Assembly: GCA_044356825.1 (NCBI GenBank)
Contig: JBIKVM010000006.1
Span: forward strand, 1-41,068
Length of the DNA: 41,068 nt
Source: JAUREX01 sp044356825
GTDB taxonomy: Bacteria > Pseudomonadota > Alphaproteobacteria > Rhodobacterales > Rhodobacteraceae
Reading direction: 5' to 3'
In this document: piece after piece, positions 7,257 to 15,913 of the stretch
How the letters are laid out: each line of letters begins with the position of its first letter
How positions within the stretch are numbered: the stretch's first letter is position 1
Notes under the pieces: generated by a model
Seen by the model: the letters and a program-made list of their open reading frames with translations, nothing else
Database searches by the model: none
What the model was told of the DNA's origin: nothing
Position numbers and translations under genes: made by a program

Positions 7257-7838
7257 ATGTCGACCACCGCCACCGCCACGTTCGCGCGCGCCGCGCGCCG
7301 CGGCGTCACCCTGATCGAGGCGATTCTCTTCATCTCGATCGCGCTCGGCCTCATCGTCGGGGGCATCGTCTTCTACAACCAGGCCAACACCGCCTCGACG
7401 ACGAACGACGCCGCCCGCAACATCAACGCGATGGCCTCCGAGATCCGGTCACTTTACAATGGCCAAGCGGATTTCACTGGGCTCGACGCGACAACACTCA
7501 TAAATGCCGGCGCGGTGCCGGCAAACCTTGTCAACGGCACAACGATCAACAACGAATTCGCAGGGGGCAGCTATACGGTCGGCGTCGATCCCGCGAACGC
7601 CAACCAGTTCTTCATCCAGTCGAATAACATCGACACCGAGGTCTGCGCCCGGATCGGAGTATTCGACGACGACACCGACCAGGGCGTGGTCGGCATCGGT
7701 ATCGCGCAGATGAACATGTATTCCGACGCGACTACGGTTCTCGCCGGTGCCAATGGCGCGAACTTCACCGGTGCACCCAACGACGCGGCGACGAAGTGCG
7801 AGGCAGCAGACAACTTGCGGATCACCTTCACCCGCTAA
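7257..7838 (+). CDS. pilS: Major type IVb prepilin (PilS-like)
   Basis: The pilus subunit. The leader is MSTTATATFARAARRG, cleaved before VTLIEAILFISIALGL. The -1 residue is Gly, +1 is Val and +5 is Glu, which is the class III (prepilin) signal for cleavage by PilU and assembly through the hydrophobic helix. The mature length of about 177 residues, and two cysteines far apart in the C-terminal half (TEVCARIG, ATKCEAAD) likely forming the D-loop disulfide, are typical of type IVb pilins. The ATG at 7257 is preferred because aaggat lies 10 bases upstream; an ATG at 7245 would add MGFT. It is alone on the plus strand and is followed by a strong terminator, consistent with high independent expression of the major subunit. 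Confidence 0.85.
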   Translation: MSTTATATFARAARRGVTLIEAILFISIALGLIVGGIVFYNQANTASTTNDAARNINAMASEIRSLYNGQADFTGLDATTLINAGAVPANLVNGTTINNEFAGGSYTVGVDPANANQFFIQSNNIDTEVCARIGVFDDDTDQGVVGIGIAQMNMYSDATTVLAGANGANFTGAPNDAATKCEAADNLRITFTR

Positions 7839-7860
7839 CCGCCCGCTCCCCAGCGCCGCC

Positions 7861-7890
7861 AAGGCCCCGCCCCGCACGGGCGGGGCCTTT
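7861..7890. terminator. Bidirectional intrinsic terminator between pilS and pilU
   Basis: A perfect 12-base stem (aaggccccgccc at 7861-7872 pairing with 7878-7889) surrounds the loop cgcac. It is flanked by T's on the plus-strand exit and A's on the other side. It lies 22 bases after the pilS stop and touches the convergent pilU stop, so it can terminate both units. Confidence 0.8.
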
Positions 7891-8540
7891 CAGCTTGCGA
7901 GGGCGAGGATCACCACGGGCGGCACGATCACGGGCAGGAAGGCCACGGCGGCGGCGGGCGGTTCGGCCCGGCCGGTATCGGCGAGGGCCGCGCCGAGCGG
8001 GGCCTCGGGGCTCAGCGCCCGGCGCAGCGCCGGGACCCGCAGACAGAGCACAAGCAGCCCCGCCACCACCCCGTAGGCCACGACCGTCGCCGAGCCCATC
8101 CCGAGCACGAGCGGCGGCAGCGCCAGCGCCGCGAGATCGGGCGGCGGCACCAGATGGCGGCCGATCGCCACCTGCCCCACCCAGCCCAGATGAGCGAGCA
8201 CGAACACCGCCCCGCCCGCCGCCGCGCCCGCCCAGCCGCCCCAGCCCAGCGCCCCGCCGAGCATCAGCGCGGGGACGAGCACCGCCTCGGGCACCCAGGC
8301 CGTCTGCCGGTCAACCCAGGCGGCCGTCAGCGCCAGCCCCCCGAATGCCGCGAGGAGCGCCCCTCCCCCGAACCCGAGCAGCATGAGCACCGGCCACAGC
8401 GCGAACGCCAGCGCCGGGGTGCGAAGACGCGCGCGCGTCGTCGGGTCGGGTTCGAGCCAGAGGAGGCTCAGCGCCGCCCCCGCCGCCAGTGCCGCGGCCC
8501 CGGCCCCGGCGGCGATCGTGGCAAGAATCAGCTCGATCAC
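7890..8540 (-). CDS. pilU: Divergent prepilin peptidase (PilU-like, A24 family)
   Basis: A 216-residue polytopic membrane protein expected to cleave PilS and PilV leaders. Hydrophobic segments cover most of its length. The first catalytic Asp of A24 peptidases is plausible in AWVDRQTAWVPEAVLVP, matching the D-x5-IPD pattern. The second, normally in GxGD, appears as VPPPDLAALALPPLVLG, so the aspartate is kept but the glycines are replaced by prolines. There is no N-terminal methylase domain, as in R64 PilU. It starts with GTG at 8540, overlapping the pilR stop (GTGA), and is the last gene of the minus-strand pil operon. Assignment rests on position as much as sequence; a degenerate, inactive homologue is possible. 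Confidence 0.65.
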   Translation of the reverse strand: MIELILATIAAGAGAAALAAGAALSLLWLEPDPTTRARLRTPALAFALWPVLMLLGFGGGALLAAFGGLALTAAWVDRQTAWVPEAVLVPALMLGGALGWGGWAGAAAGGAVFVLAHLGWVGQVAIGRHLVPPPDLAALALPPLVLGMGSATVVAYGVVAGLLVLCLRVPALRRALSPEAPLGAALADTGRAEPPAAAVAFLPVIVPPVVILALAS

Positions 8541-9604
8541 TGGACCGACGCCGCGATCTGGCTTTGCAGGTCGTACATTCCCGCCACCACCCCGATGATG
8601 ACGAGGAACACGACCACGAGCGAGAGCGTCCGCGTGGTCGCCATAGACCGCTCCATCCCCTCTTGCGTGGCGTCGAGCCAATCCGCCGCGAGCTGCGCCA
8701 TCTGCTTGGAGAGGTCCTGCGTGCGCGAGAAGATCTTGATTGACAGCGCCATGTTGTAATCGGGCCAGGAGGTGCCCGAACGGTGCAGCGCCTCGCCGAA
8801 GTCGAGACCGTTGAGGATCCCCCGCCGGATCAGCACCAGCCGCTCGCGCACATAGGGGGTGGTGGTGGGCAGGATGCGTTCGATCGCGGCAATGGGCGGC
8901 ATGCCGCCACGCATCAGCGCCGCGAGTGCGACCATGAACGAGATGCCCGTATAGACCCGGTAGAGTGCATATATGGGCAGCCGGTCGGCCAGGATGCGCA
9001 GGCGCCCCCGCCACCGCGCAAGTCTGAAGGTCACGGCCGTGAGGACGACGGCTGTCGAAATCACGAAGACAAGCGCCGGCCCCTGCGCGAAATCACCCAG
9101 AGCGGCCAGAAAGCGCGCCGCACCCTGCCAGTCCTCGACCGGCAGCAGCCGCCCCATCTGGGGCACGATCGAGCGCCCGAAATAGACGAGCATCCCCAGC
9201 ACCATCAGGAACAGGAAGACGGGATAGGTCAGGCCCGACAGGATCGTGCCGACGATCTGGCGCTTCTTGCGCATGGTCGCGCAATAGGCATCGAGCTGGC
9301 CCGGGAAATCGTCCGAGTTCTCGATCGCCTCGAGGATCATGCGGTCATCTGGGGGCACGAAGGGGCGGATCGCCTCGCCGAAGGACTGTCCGTTGCGCAT
9401 GGCGCGCAGCACCTCGCCAAGGATCAGCGCATCGGGTTCGCCCGTGCGCCGGCCTTCGTCGCTGGCGACCGTCGCGAGGAGTGCGATCGCCTCGGACTTG
9501 GCCATGCCCGCGCGCAGCAGCGCGGCGAATTCCTTGTAGAACTTGACGCGCGCCCGGAATCCGAACTGGATCAGCGCGAAGGCGATGGCGAGCCGGCTAG
9601 CCAT
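8537..9604 (-). CDS. pilR: Type IVb pilus inner-membrane platform protein (PilR, GspF family)
   Basis: A 355-residue platform protein that couples the PilQ ATPase to pilin extrusion. Two T2SSF repeats are visible: FYKEFAALLRAGMAKSEAI near residues 24-42 and YTGISFMVALAALMRGGMPP near residues 220-240. Membrane helices are LSGLTYPVFLFLMVLGMLV, ALVFVISTAVVLTAVTF and, near the C terminus, LVVVFLVIIGVVAGM, which is the usual three-helix GspF plan. Its first 8 bases overlap the end of pilQ and its stop overlaps the pilU GTG, so the three are translationally coupled. Confidence 0.9.
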   Translation of the reverse strand: MASRLAIAFALIQFGFRARVKFYKEFAALLRAGMAKSEAIALLATVASDEGRRTGEPDALILGEVLRAMRNGQSFGEAIRPFVPPDDRMILEAIENSDDFPGQLDAYCATMRKKRQIVGTILSGLTYPVFLFLMVLGMLVYFGRSIVPQMGRLLPVEDWQGAARFLAALGDFAQGPALVFVISTAVVLTAVTFRLARWRGRLRILADRLPIYALYRVYTGISFMVALAALMRGGMPPIAAIERILPTTTPYVRERLVLIRRGILNGLDFGEALHRSGTSWPDYNMALSIKIFSRTQDLSKQMAQLAADWLDATQEGMERSMATTRTLSLVVVFLVIIGVVAGMYDLQSQIAASVQ

Positions 9605-11252
9605 GCCCGACCCCGGGGTGGCGCAGCACCGCGATGTCGCGCCGCAACCGGTCGGTCAGCGATGCGAATTCGCGCTCATAGGTCTCGAGCAGGTCGACCT
9701 CTTCCTGGATCTCGTTGATGTCGGCGATGGCAGCGCCGGCCTTGGCGAGCGCGTGATGCAAGACGGGCGCACCGCCAAGACCGCCCCCCTCGCGCGGGGC
9801 AAGCCAGTATTTCTCGGCCTCGAGTCGCGAGCGGTCCATGTAGATCTCGAGCAGGGCCGCATCGGGGCGGATCGTCTCGGCGACGACGGTGCGTCCGGTG
9901 AGGCCCGCCTGGCATCGTGGGCAGCCCCGCCCGCGGACGAACAGATCGCCCAGCCGCTGCCCCGTCAGCCGCGCGAAGCGGACCGCAAGATCCCCATCGA
10001 GTACCCCGTCGGCAACGGCCTCGGGAAAGCTCACGCGGCAGTGGCGGCACATCACCCCGATCAGCCGCTGATAGATGAGGCCGCCTACCGTGCGCGGATC
10101 CTTGAGATCCTCGCGATCGACCCCGAGGTTGATCAGACGGTTGAGGATCCCGAGCGCCGAGCCCGCATGGACGGTGGACCAGAGCGCATGCCCGGTCTTG
10201 GCGGCCTCCATCGCCATTTCTGCCAGCTCGGATGAGCGGATCTCGCCCAGCACGATCACGTTCGGATCAGACCGAAGCGCCGCCTTCATCGCGGTGCGGA
10301 AGGCCTCGGTCGCGCTGTGACCCGCGCTGATCTGGGCCTGGATCGCACCGTCGAGTTCGAGTTCCTTGGGATCCTCGGCGGCATAGATGCTGATCTCGCC
10401 GCGTTTCTCGACATACATCGCGTTGAGGCAACGCTGCAGGGTCGTCGTCTTGCCCGATGAGACCTTGCCCGCGAGGATGTACATCCCGTTTGTCTTGAGG
10501 CGCATGTTGCGCAGGTCGGCAACCTGTTCGGGGGCGTAGCCCAGTGCGTCGACATCGGTGTCGCCGCTACTGCCGACATACTTCAGGCGCATTACAAGCG
10601 CGCCGCGCTGATCCGATGTCGGGGTGTATTGCAGGCGGATCATCTCGACATTGGGCGGCAGCAGGCCAGAGCGGTTGCCGAGCGCGCCCTGCTGAAAGGT
10701 CGAATCCGTCCCCGTCGCGCCCTGGCCCGATGCGACCGCAAAGGCCGCCCGGATCATCGCCTGCCCGATCTCGGGCGACATCGCGACGAGTGCGCGCATC
10801 CGCCCGTTGACACGGATCTTGAGTTCGGTGTGCGTGGGCAGCACCCGCATGTGGATGTCCGACGCACGCTCGGCGGCAGCCTCTTCGAACAGGCGCGCCA
10901 GATCGCGCTGGCGCTCGAGATCGAGCAGGTCGCGCGCCGTCGGTCCGAGGCGGACGTCGAGCCGCTCGTAGATGGCCAGAAGGACGGGAACATCGGCCTC
11001 GCGATAGTGGCGGAAGGCAACCCCCGCGTGTCGGGCACGATCGAGGACCGACTTGACCTCGGCGGTATGGCGCATGCCCCGCGCGATCACCGCGACGCCG
11101 TTGCCGAAGACCGCGATCGACCGGCGCAGATCGCGAGAGACCTCGACGGGCTTGCCCGTGCCGGTGACCAGATCCCAATCGCCCGCCATCTGCAGGAAGC
11201 TTTCCTGCGCGCCGAGCGATGCGAGGTCGGGGATGATGACCTGCTGCTCCAT
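9597..11252 (-). CDS. pilQ: Type IVb pilus assembly ATPase (PilQ, GspE/PilB family)
   Basis: A 551-residue cytoplasmic ATPase that drives pilus extension. Residues about 60-260 form the N2-type domain with DIHMRV (the 'ASDIH' signature, RASDIHMRVL). Walker A is GKVSSGKTTT at 262-271. The Asp box is YAAEDPKELE, Walker B is VIVLGEIRSSE near 333-343, and the His box is GHALWSTVHAGSA. Two CxxC pairs (CRHC near 402, CPRC near 444) give the tetracysteine zinc site of extension ATPases of the GspE/PilB class, absent from PilT. It starts with ATG at 11252, ten bases after the pilP stop, and overlaps pilR. Confidence 0.92.
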   Translation of the reverse strand: MEQQVIIPDLASLGAQESFLQMAGDWDLVTGTGKPVEVSRDLRRSIAVFGNGVAVIARGMRHTAEVKSVLDRARHAGVAFRHYREADVPVLLAIYERLDVRLGPTARDLLDLERQRDLARLFEEAAAERASDIHMRVLPTHTELKIRVNGRMRALVAMSPEIGQAMIRAAFAVASGQGATGTDSTFQQGALGNRSGLLPPNVEMIRLQYTPTSDQRGALVMRLKYVGSSGDTDVDALGYAPEQVADLRNMRLKTNGMYILAGKVSSGKTTTLQRCLNAMYVEKRGEISIYAAEDPKELELDGAIQAQISAGHSATEAFRTAMKAALRSDPNVIVLGEIRSSELAEMAMEAAKTGHALWSTVHAGSALGILNRLINLGVDREDLKDPRTVGGLIYQRLIGVMCRHCRVSFPEAVADGVLDGDLAVRFARLTGQRLGDLFVRGRGCPRCQAGLTGRTVVAETIRPDAALLEIYMDRSRLEAEKYWLAPREGGGLGGAPVLHHALAKAGAAIADINEIQEEVDLLETYEREFASLTDRLRRDIAVLRHPGVGHG

Positions 11253-11262
11253 CGGACTGCTC

Positions 11263-12288
11263 CTAGCCGGGAATGGCGAGCCGCTCCTCGAGGCCCGTAC
11301 GGATCAGGCGCACGAAGGCGGGGCCGATTTCGAGGATCTGCGTGCCGTCGCTCAGCACGTCGCCGGCATAGACCCGCTCGATCTCGGCGCCAAAGGCGAC
11401 CACGGCCCAGAAGGTGCCGCCGCTGCCGGCAACCTCGATCAGGCGGATGGGCACGGGCGAGGGCGGCGGAGAAATTGGCACGGGGGCAGCGGCGGCAGCT
11501 TCGGTGGCCGCGGGCAGGCCGGCGGCGGTCTGGGGCGCGCTCTGCGCCTCGCTGCCGTCCGACCGGCCACCCTCGACCATTCCGCCGGGAACCGACCCCG
11601 CATCCTCGCCAGCCTCGACCCGAGCGAGTTCCTGCCGCAGGCGCGCAACCTCGATCCGGCGGCGAAGCGCCTCGGGCGAGTCCGGATCGGAATCGCGCAG
11701 CGCGGCAAGTTCGCGTTCGAGTTGTTCGCGTTCGATCTCGCGGCGCAACGTCTCGGGGCTGGTCGCGGCAGCCTCGCCGGTAGCCTCGGCCAGTTCGCGC
11801 TCGAGCCTGATGCGCTCGATCTCGCGCCGGAGCTTTTCAGGCGAGGCGTCGATCTCGGCCTGCAACGCCGCGAGTTCGCGCTCTAGCTGGCCAAGCTCGA
11901 TGCGCTGGCGCAGGGCATCGGGGGTGTCGTTGAAGGTGCGGAAGACGCCCGGCGCAATCTCGACCGGGGCATCCGGGCCAAGGGTCGCGAGCAGCGTCTT
12001 GATCAACTCGGCCTGACGGATCTGCCGCTCGATCAAAAGCAGGCTCTGGCTCAGTTCTGCCTGGCGGGCGATCATCCCCGACTGATCGAGCAGCCGCGCC
12101 GCCGCCTCGGTGATGGGATCGACCGCTGCTCCGGAAGTGTTGGCCTGCACGCCCGAGGCGGCGGCGGCAGGCGCGGCGGCCTCGGGCGTGGCCTGCGCCC
12201 ATGCCCCGGTCGCGGCGACGAATGCACCGGCGGCCGCCCATGCCGTGAGGGGCATGAGGGGGCGAAGGGTGCGAGGGCGTCGGGGCAT
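11263..12288 (-). CDS. pilP: Type IVb pilus biogenesis protein PilP with an expanded coiled coil
   Basis: A 341-residue periplasmic protein. Residues 1-31 are a signal peptide (PLTAWAAAGAFVAATGAWAQ). Residues 60-230 are a long charged coiled coil that includes four tandem 27-28-residue repeats (see 11593-11922). A Pro/Ala linker follows at about 232-275. The C-terminal domain, about 278-341 (PIRLIEVAGSGGTFWAVV, VYAGDVLSDGTQILEIGPAFVRL), is a beta domain like the R64 PilP/PilP-GspC homology region, thought to link inner membrane and secretin. R64 PilP is about 150 residues, so this one is more than twice as long owing to the coil. Located between pilO and pilQ exactly as in R64. PilP identity is by domain and synteny. 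Confidence 0.75.
   Translation of the reverse strand: MPRRPRTLRPLMPLTAWAAAGAFVAATGAWAQATPEAAAPAAAASGVQANTSGAAVDPITEAAARLLDQSGMIARQAELSQSLLLIERQIRQAELIKTLLATLGPDAPVEIAPGVFRTFNDTPDALRQRIELGQLERELAALQAEIDASPEKLRREIERIRLERELAEATGEAAATSPETLRREIEREQLERELAALRDSDPDSPEALRRRIEVARLRQELARVEAGEDAGSVPGGMVEGGRSDGSEAQSAPQTAAGLPAATEAAAAAPVPISPPPSPVPIRLIEVAGSGGTFWAVVAFGAEIERVYAGDVLSDGTQILEIGPAFVRLIRTGLEERLAIPG
11593..11922 (-). repeat. Four tandem 27-28-codon repeats inside pilP
   Basis: Protein repeats run at residues 123-149, 150-177, 178-204 and 205-232. Each opens P-(D/E)-x-L-R-(R/Q)-x-I-E and continues LERELA or LRQELA. The unit is about 81-84 bases. Heptad-like spacing of leucines and alternating Arg/Glu indicate a long alpha-helical coil built by internal duplication. 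Confidence 0.85.
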
Positions 12289-12322
12289 GGGCGTCTCCTG
12301 TGGTCTTCGGGCGGCCCGGGCA

Positions 12323-13699
12323 TCAGCCGGAGGGCAGCGGGTGGTAGATGCGCACGACGAGGCTCCAGCTCAGGTTCGCCGGATCCCAGACGTAACTGTC
12401 GGCAACGAGTGCGGGCATGTCGGAGAGAAGGCGCACAAACGCCTGCGGTGCGATGGAACTGCCCAGTGCGAGTTCGTGAAAGGCAAAGGCAGCGGGGCCG
12501 CCCGGCAGCGGCGCCTCGCGCAGGGTGCCGAGCGGGCCGCGCGCCTCGAGCGCGTAGGCCAGTGCCAGCGTATCGAAGCGCGCGCGCAGCCGCGCCTCGA
12601 TGGCGGCAGGATCGAGCGGCATCTCGGCCGTGTCCGAAGGCCGAGGCGCAAGCGCGACCGCGCGGCGCTGGATCGCCTGCAACTGCCCAGCCTCGGCGGA
12701 GATGGCCGGATCGGCAAGGCCATGGGCGCGGAACGTCGCCAGAAGCTCGGGCAGACGCCCGCCGTCGGGGTGCCAGACGGCGACCACCTCAACCCCGCCC
12801 GGGGTGGGCGTGCAGGCAATCGGGTCCATCCGCCACCCCGGTACGGCCAGGTGCAGCCCCGCTGTCTCGGCCTCGCAGGTGGCAACGAAGGCCTCGAACC
12901 GCGGTGCAACCGTCCATGGCGGAGGGGGAGGCGGTTCGATCGCGCGCGCCTGACGCTCGATCCGGGCCAACTCCTCGGCAAGGCGCGCCTGTTCGAGTTG
13001 CCAGAGGCGATAGGCAAACCACAGACCGCCGCCAAGGATGAGGGCCATGCCCGCGATGACGATCCGCGGACCCCACTGGCGGATCGGATTGACCGCGCGC
13101 AGCGCCTCGCCTTTGGGCCGGAGCGGTACCGCGAGCGAAAGGTCCGACGGATCGGCGCCCGGCATCGACCATCCGGGTGGGCAGACGATGCGCTGCCAGC
13201 CGGGCGCCTCGGCCGCGTCGGCGAAGGCGGCGCGGGCCTCGCCTTCATCGAAGAGGATCCGATCCTCATAGATGAGCCCAGCGCGCTCGGCGACGATCCA
13301 CCAGGCGCGCCGGGTGCCATCGACGGCGCTGTCGAGGGCGAAGACCCCCAGCCAGTTCTGCTCTCCCGAAACCAGATCGAGGTTCGTAGCCCCGGCCCGC
13401 ATCCCCCGGCGCGCACCGTGCTGGCGCGTCGCGAAACCGATCTGGCGGCCCTCGGCATGGGGTGCGTAGAGGTCGAGTTCGTCCCCGCCCTGCCCCGAGC
13501 GGCGCGCCTGCTCGCGCAGGCTCTGTCCCTCGGCCCGCAACTGCCAGAGCAGCCCCACCGCAAAGCGCGACCGCCCCGACCGGACGACACCGCGGGCGAC
13601 AAGGACGAAGGGCCCGCCCGTTGGCCCCGGCGCAGCGGCCTGGGCTTCGAAGGGGGCGGGCGCCGCTGCGGCGGATGTCGACGATTTCGCCCTGCGCAT
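12323..13699 (-). CDS. pilO: Type IVb pilin accessory protein PilO (PilO2 family)
   Basis: A 458-residue bitopic inner-membrane protein. The N-terminal half is cytoplasmic and opens with an actin-fold-like segment (VLVARGVVRSGRSRFAVGLLWQL) that resembles the PilO2/PAP_PilO family. A transmembrane helix lies near residues 213-233 (RIVIAGMALILGGGLWFAY), followed by a coiled segment with a Pro-rich patch (EPPPPPPW) and a periplasmic C-terminal domain with Cys274 and Cys295 region residues. It should bridge PilQ/PilR in the inner membrane to the PilN secretin. The strong ribosome site aggaggg lies within the 12-base gap after pilN. Synteny N-O-P-Q-R matches R64. Confidence 0.8.
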   Translation of the reverse strand: MRRAKSSTSAAAAPAPFEAQAAAPGPTGGPFVLVARGVVRSGRSRFAVGLLWQLRAEGQSLREQARRSGQGGDELDLYAPHAEGRQIGFATRQHGARRGMRAGATNLDLVSGEQNWLGVFALDSAVDGTRRAWWIVAERAGLIYEDRILFDEGEARAAFADAAEAPGWQRIVCPPGWSMPGADPSDLSLAVPLRPKGEALRAVNPIRQWGPRIVIAGMALILGGGLWFAYRLWQLEQARLAEELARIERQARAIEPPPPPPWTVAPRFEAFVATCEAETAGLHLAVPGWRMDPIACTPTPGGVEVVAVWHPDGGRLPELLATFRAHGLADPAISAEAGQLQAIQRRAVALAPRPSDTAEMPLDPAAIEARLRARFDTLALAYALEARGPLGTLREAPLPGGPAAFAFHELALGSSIAPQAFVRLLSDMPALVADSYVWDPANLSWSLVVRIYHPLPSG

Positions 13700-13711
13700 C
13701 CGCCCTCCTGA

Positions 13712-15370
13712 CTAGCGTGTGGTGCCCCAGCGGGCGACGATGCGCGGCGTGATCATGATGACCTGTGCGACCCGGTCGAGGCTTGCCTGATCGCCGCCGC
13801 CGCCGAAGACGTTCTGGATGATGCCGGTCTGGACCGTGTTCGAGGTGACGCGCTGGCGTTCGAAACCGGCAAGCACGAGCGTCTGCCCGTTCTCGAGGAT
13901 GGCCTGCTGCGAGAGCGAGGTGCGCGAGATCTCAGGCAGTTGCACGATGGCCTCGCCCTCGCCGAAATTCTCGAGCGCGTTGAGGTCCGACAACTCGATG
14001 GCATATTCGACCATCACCTCGCGCGAGTTCAGGACGCGCGGGAGAAGGAACATCGAGAAGCCCGTCTCGATCGTGTCGGTGTTGTAGGTGACACCCGTGA
14101 CCGCGCCGTCAGTGTTGGTCTGGGTCGTCGTCGATCGGACATAGCCCTGCGTGTCCGTGACGCGGATCGGAACCATGCGGTTGTTCGTCGTGGTCGCGCC
14201 GGTGCGGGTCTCGATGGCGACGCGGCCCTGGCGGGAAAGCGCCGAAACAAGCGCGCTGATCTCGAAATCGGGATTGAGGATCGCGACGTTGACGACACTG
14301 ACGGCACCTTGCACCGCCCCGCCGCCCTCGGCCATCACTTCGCCGAAGGTACCCGAGGCGACATCATCCGCGATGCCCGTGCCGCTCAGCACGGCCGCGA
14401 TGTCGATGCCCACCGCATCGTTGTTCGAGAGCGTGACGGTGATGACGTTGACATCGAAGCTGACCTGCTGGCCCATGATCGCGTTCATCCGCGCCACATA
14501 GTCGCGCAGGCGCTCGTGGTCGGGGATGCGCGCCGTGACGGAGATGACCCCCGTGCCCGATCCGATGGAGATGTTCGCCCCTTCGCCCACGAGGGTTTCC
14601 ATCGTCGCAGTGATTTCCTGCCAGGGGTCCACCTCGCCGTCGAGCGAGACGTTGCCGACGCTGCCCGACAGGGCCGTGCGGGTCGACAGGAGCGAGAACT
14701 GGTATTGTCGCGTCACGAAGTCGCGAAAGACGATGCGGCGGTCCTCATAGGTCCACTCCACGTCGAAATGTGCGGCAACCTCGTTCAGCACCTCGGCCAG
14801 AGACCCCGCAAGCCTTGGGCGCATCGTCAGATCCCCCGCGCCCGTCGCACCCGCGGGGCGCGCGACGCGTCCGCCCGGCGCCGGTTCGGGGGCGGCCTGC
14901 GCCGGGGTCTGCTGCGCCTCCTCGCCGGTCGAGCGGCCGAGCGCGGCCCCGTCGGCGGCCGCGATGCTGCCTGCGGTCGGCAGGCCTGAGGGTCCGAGTG
15001 CCGTGACATGGGCGATCCCGGTGATCTCGCTCAGCCGCAGCGAGATGTCGGCAAGCGACATCGGCTCGCGCGAGATCAGGCTCACGGCGTCGGAGACCTG
15101 CATCTCGGGCGGCAGAAGGCCCGCCTGGCTCGCGCGTTCGGCGCTTGCGGCCATGAACACGGCATCCGACACCTGCGCACCGCCCGCGCGCATCCGTGGC
15201 CGGCTCCCAAGCGAGGCGATGCGCTCGCCCACGCGCGCGTCGATTGCCGTGATCTGGCCGCGCAGCGCCTCTTGCGTCTCGGTGCAGGCCGCAAGACCGG
15301 TGAGCATCGCCACCGCAAGGCCCCGACGGACCCACGCCGCCATTCCCTGTGCTGCGTCGGAGGCCATCAT
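13712..15370 (-). CDS. pilN: Type IVb pilus secretin lipoprotein PilN
   Basis: A 552-residue outer-membrane secretin through which the pilus exits. The lipobox LTGLAAC in residues about 24-30 gives a lipid-anchored Cys30, as in R64 PilN and BfpB. Then come an N-terminal alpha/beta region (MSLADISLRLSEITGI), a Pro/Ala linker, an STN-like domain (LAEVLNEVAAHFDVEWTYEDRRI) and N-domains. The C-terminal secretin domain includes VQLPEISRTSLSQQAILENG followed by TLVLAGFERQ, the family's conserved ending. The ATG at 15370 is part of ATGA, overlapping the stop of the upstream gene; a longer frame has no lipobox-compatible start. Confidence 0.92.
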   Translation of the reverse strand: MMASDAAQGMAAWVRRGLAVAMLTGLAACTETQEALRGQITAIDARVGERIASLGSRPRMRAGGAQVSDAVFMAASAERASQAGLLPPEMQVSDAVSLISREPMSLADISLRLSEITGIAHVTALGPSGLPTAGSIAAADGAALGRSTGEEAQQTPAQAAPEPAPGGRVARPAGATGAGDLTMRPRLAGSLAEVLNEVAAHFDVEWTYEDRRIVFRDFVTRQYQFSLLSTRTALSGSVGNVSLDGEVDPWQEITATMETLVGEGANISIGSGTGVISVTARIPDHERLRDYVARMNAIMGQQVSFDVNVITVTLSNNDAVGIDIAAVLSGTGIADDVASGTFGEVMAEGGGAVQGAVSVVNVAILNPDFEISALVSALSRQGRVAIETRTGATTTNNRMVPIRVTDTQGYVRSTTTQTNTDGAVTGVTYNTDTIETGFSMFLLPRVLNSREVMVEYAIELSDLNALENFGEGEAIVQLPEISRTSLSQQAILENGQTLVLAGFERQRVTSNTVQTGIIQNVFGGGGDQASLDRVAQVIMITPRIVARWGTTR

Positions 15371-15816
15371 CGCGTCTCCACGGGAACGGTCACGACATGC
15401 ACGACGCGGTTGCCGCGATAGAGCGTGACCGACAATTCGGGGTTGCCGCGGTGCACGGCATCGACCAGGCGCGTGACGGCATCCTCGAACCGCCCGGTAA
15501 AGCGGCCTCCGGCGCGGATGCGGTAATCGAGCGGGCTGTCCCAGATGAGCGTCCAGCCCGCGCTGCCAGACCATTGCCCCAGCGTGTCGCGCAGATATGA
15601 GCCGGCAGGAATAGGCCAGTCACCCGACCCCGACCGCGCTGCGCCCTGTCCGGTTTCGTCGGCCATTGCCGCACGCACACCGTGCAGCGCGCACAAGAGT
15701 GCCGCGGCCATGCCACCGATCAGGACGCGACGAAGGGGATCATCCGCCGCCTGACCCCGCCCCCGCCTATCCGGCGGGGAAGCCGTCCGTGTCGCGATGT
15801 TCGTGCTGGGTGCCAT
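15367..15816 (-). CDS. TcpQ-domain pilus protein (equivalent of the PilL C-terminal domain)
   Basis: A 149-residue exported protein. The N terminus is basic (DRRGRGQ), followed by a hydrophobic segment RVLIGGMAAALLCALHGV with an Ala-rich cleavage region near residue 50. The rest matches the TcpQ domain: WPIPAGSYLRDTLGQWS, AGWTLIWDSPLDYRI, F-TGRFEDAVTRLVDAV and VTLYRGNRVVHV. TcpQ binds and stabilises the secretin in Vibrio; in R64 the domain ends PilL. Here it is a stand-alone small protein immediately before pilN, overlapping it by ATGA. The ATG at 15816 is preferred over upstream starts because gagg lies 8-12 bases before it and upstream sequence has no homology-like content. Confidence 0.8.
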   Translation of the reverse strand: MAPSTNIATRTASPPDRRGRGQAADDPLRRVLIGGMAAALLCALHGVRAAMADETGQGAARSGSGDWPIPAGSYLRDTLGQWSGSAGWTLIWDSPLDYRIRAGGRFTGRFEDAVTRLVDAVHRGNPELSVTLYRGNRVVHVVTVPVETR

Positions 15817-15913
15817 CTGCCTATCCTCAACTCGCGGGTTCGTCTGCGCGAACCTCGGTTTCTGCCGTGTCGGTCGGATCGCGGGATCGCTGCCTGTCAT
15901 GCAACACCGCGGG

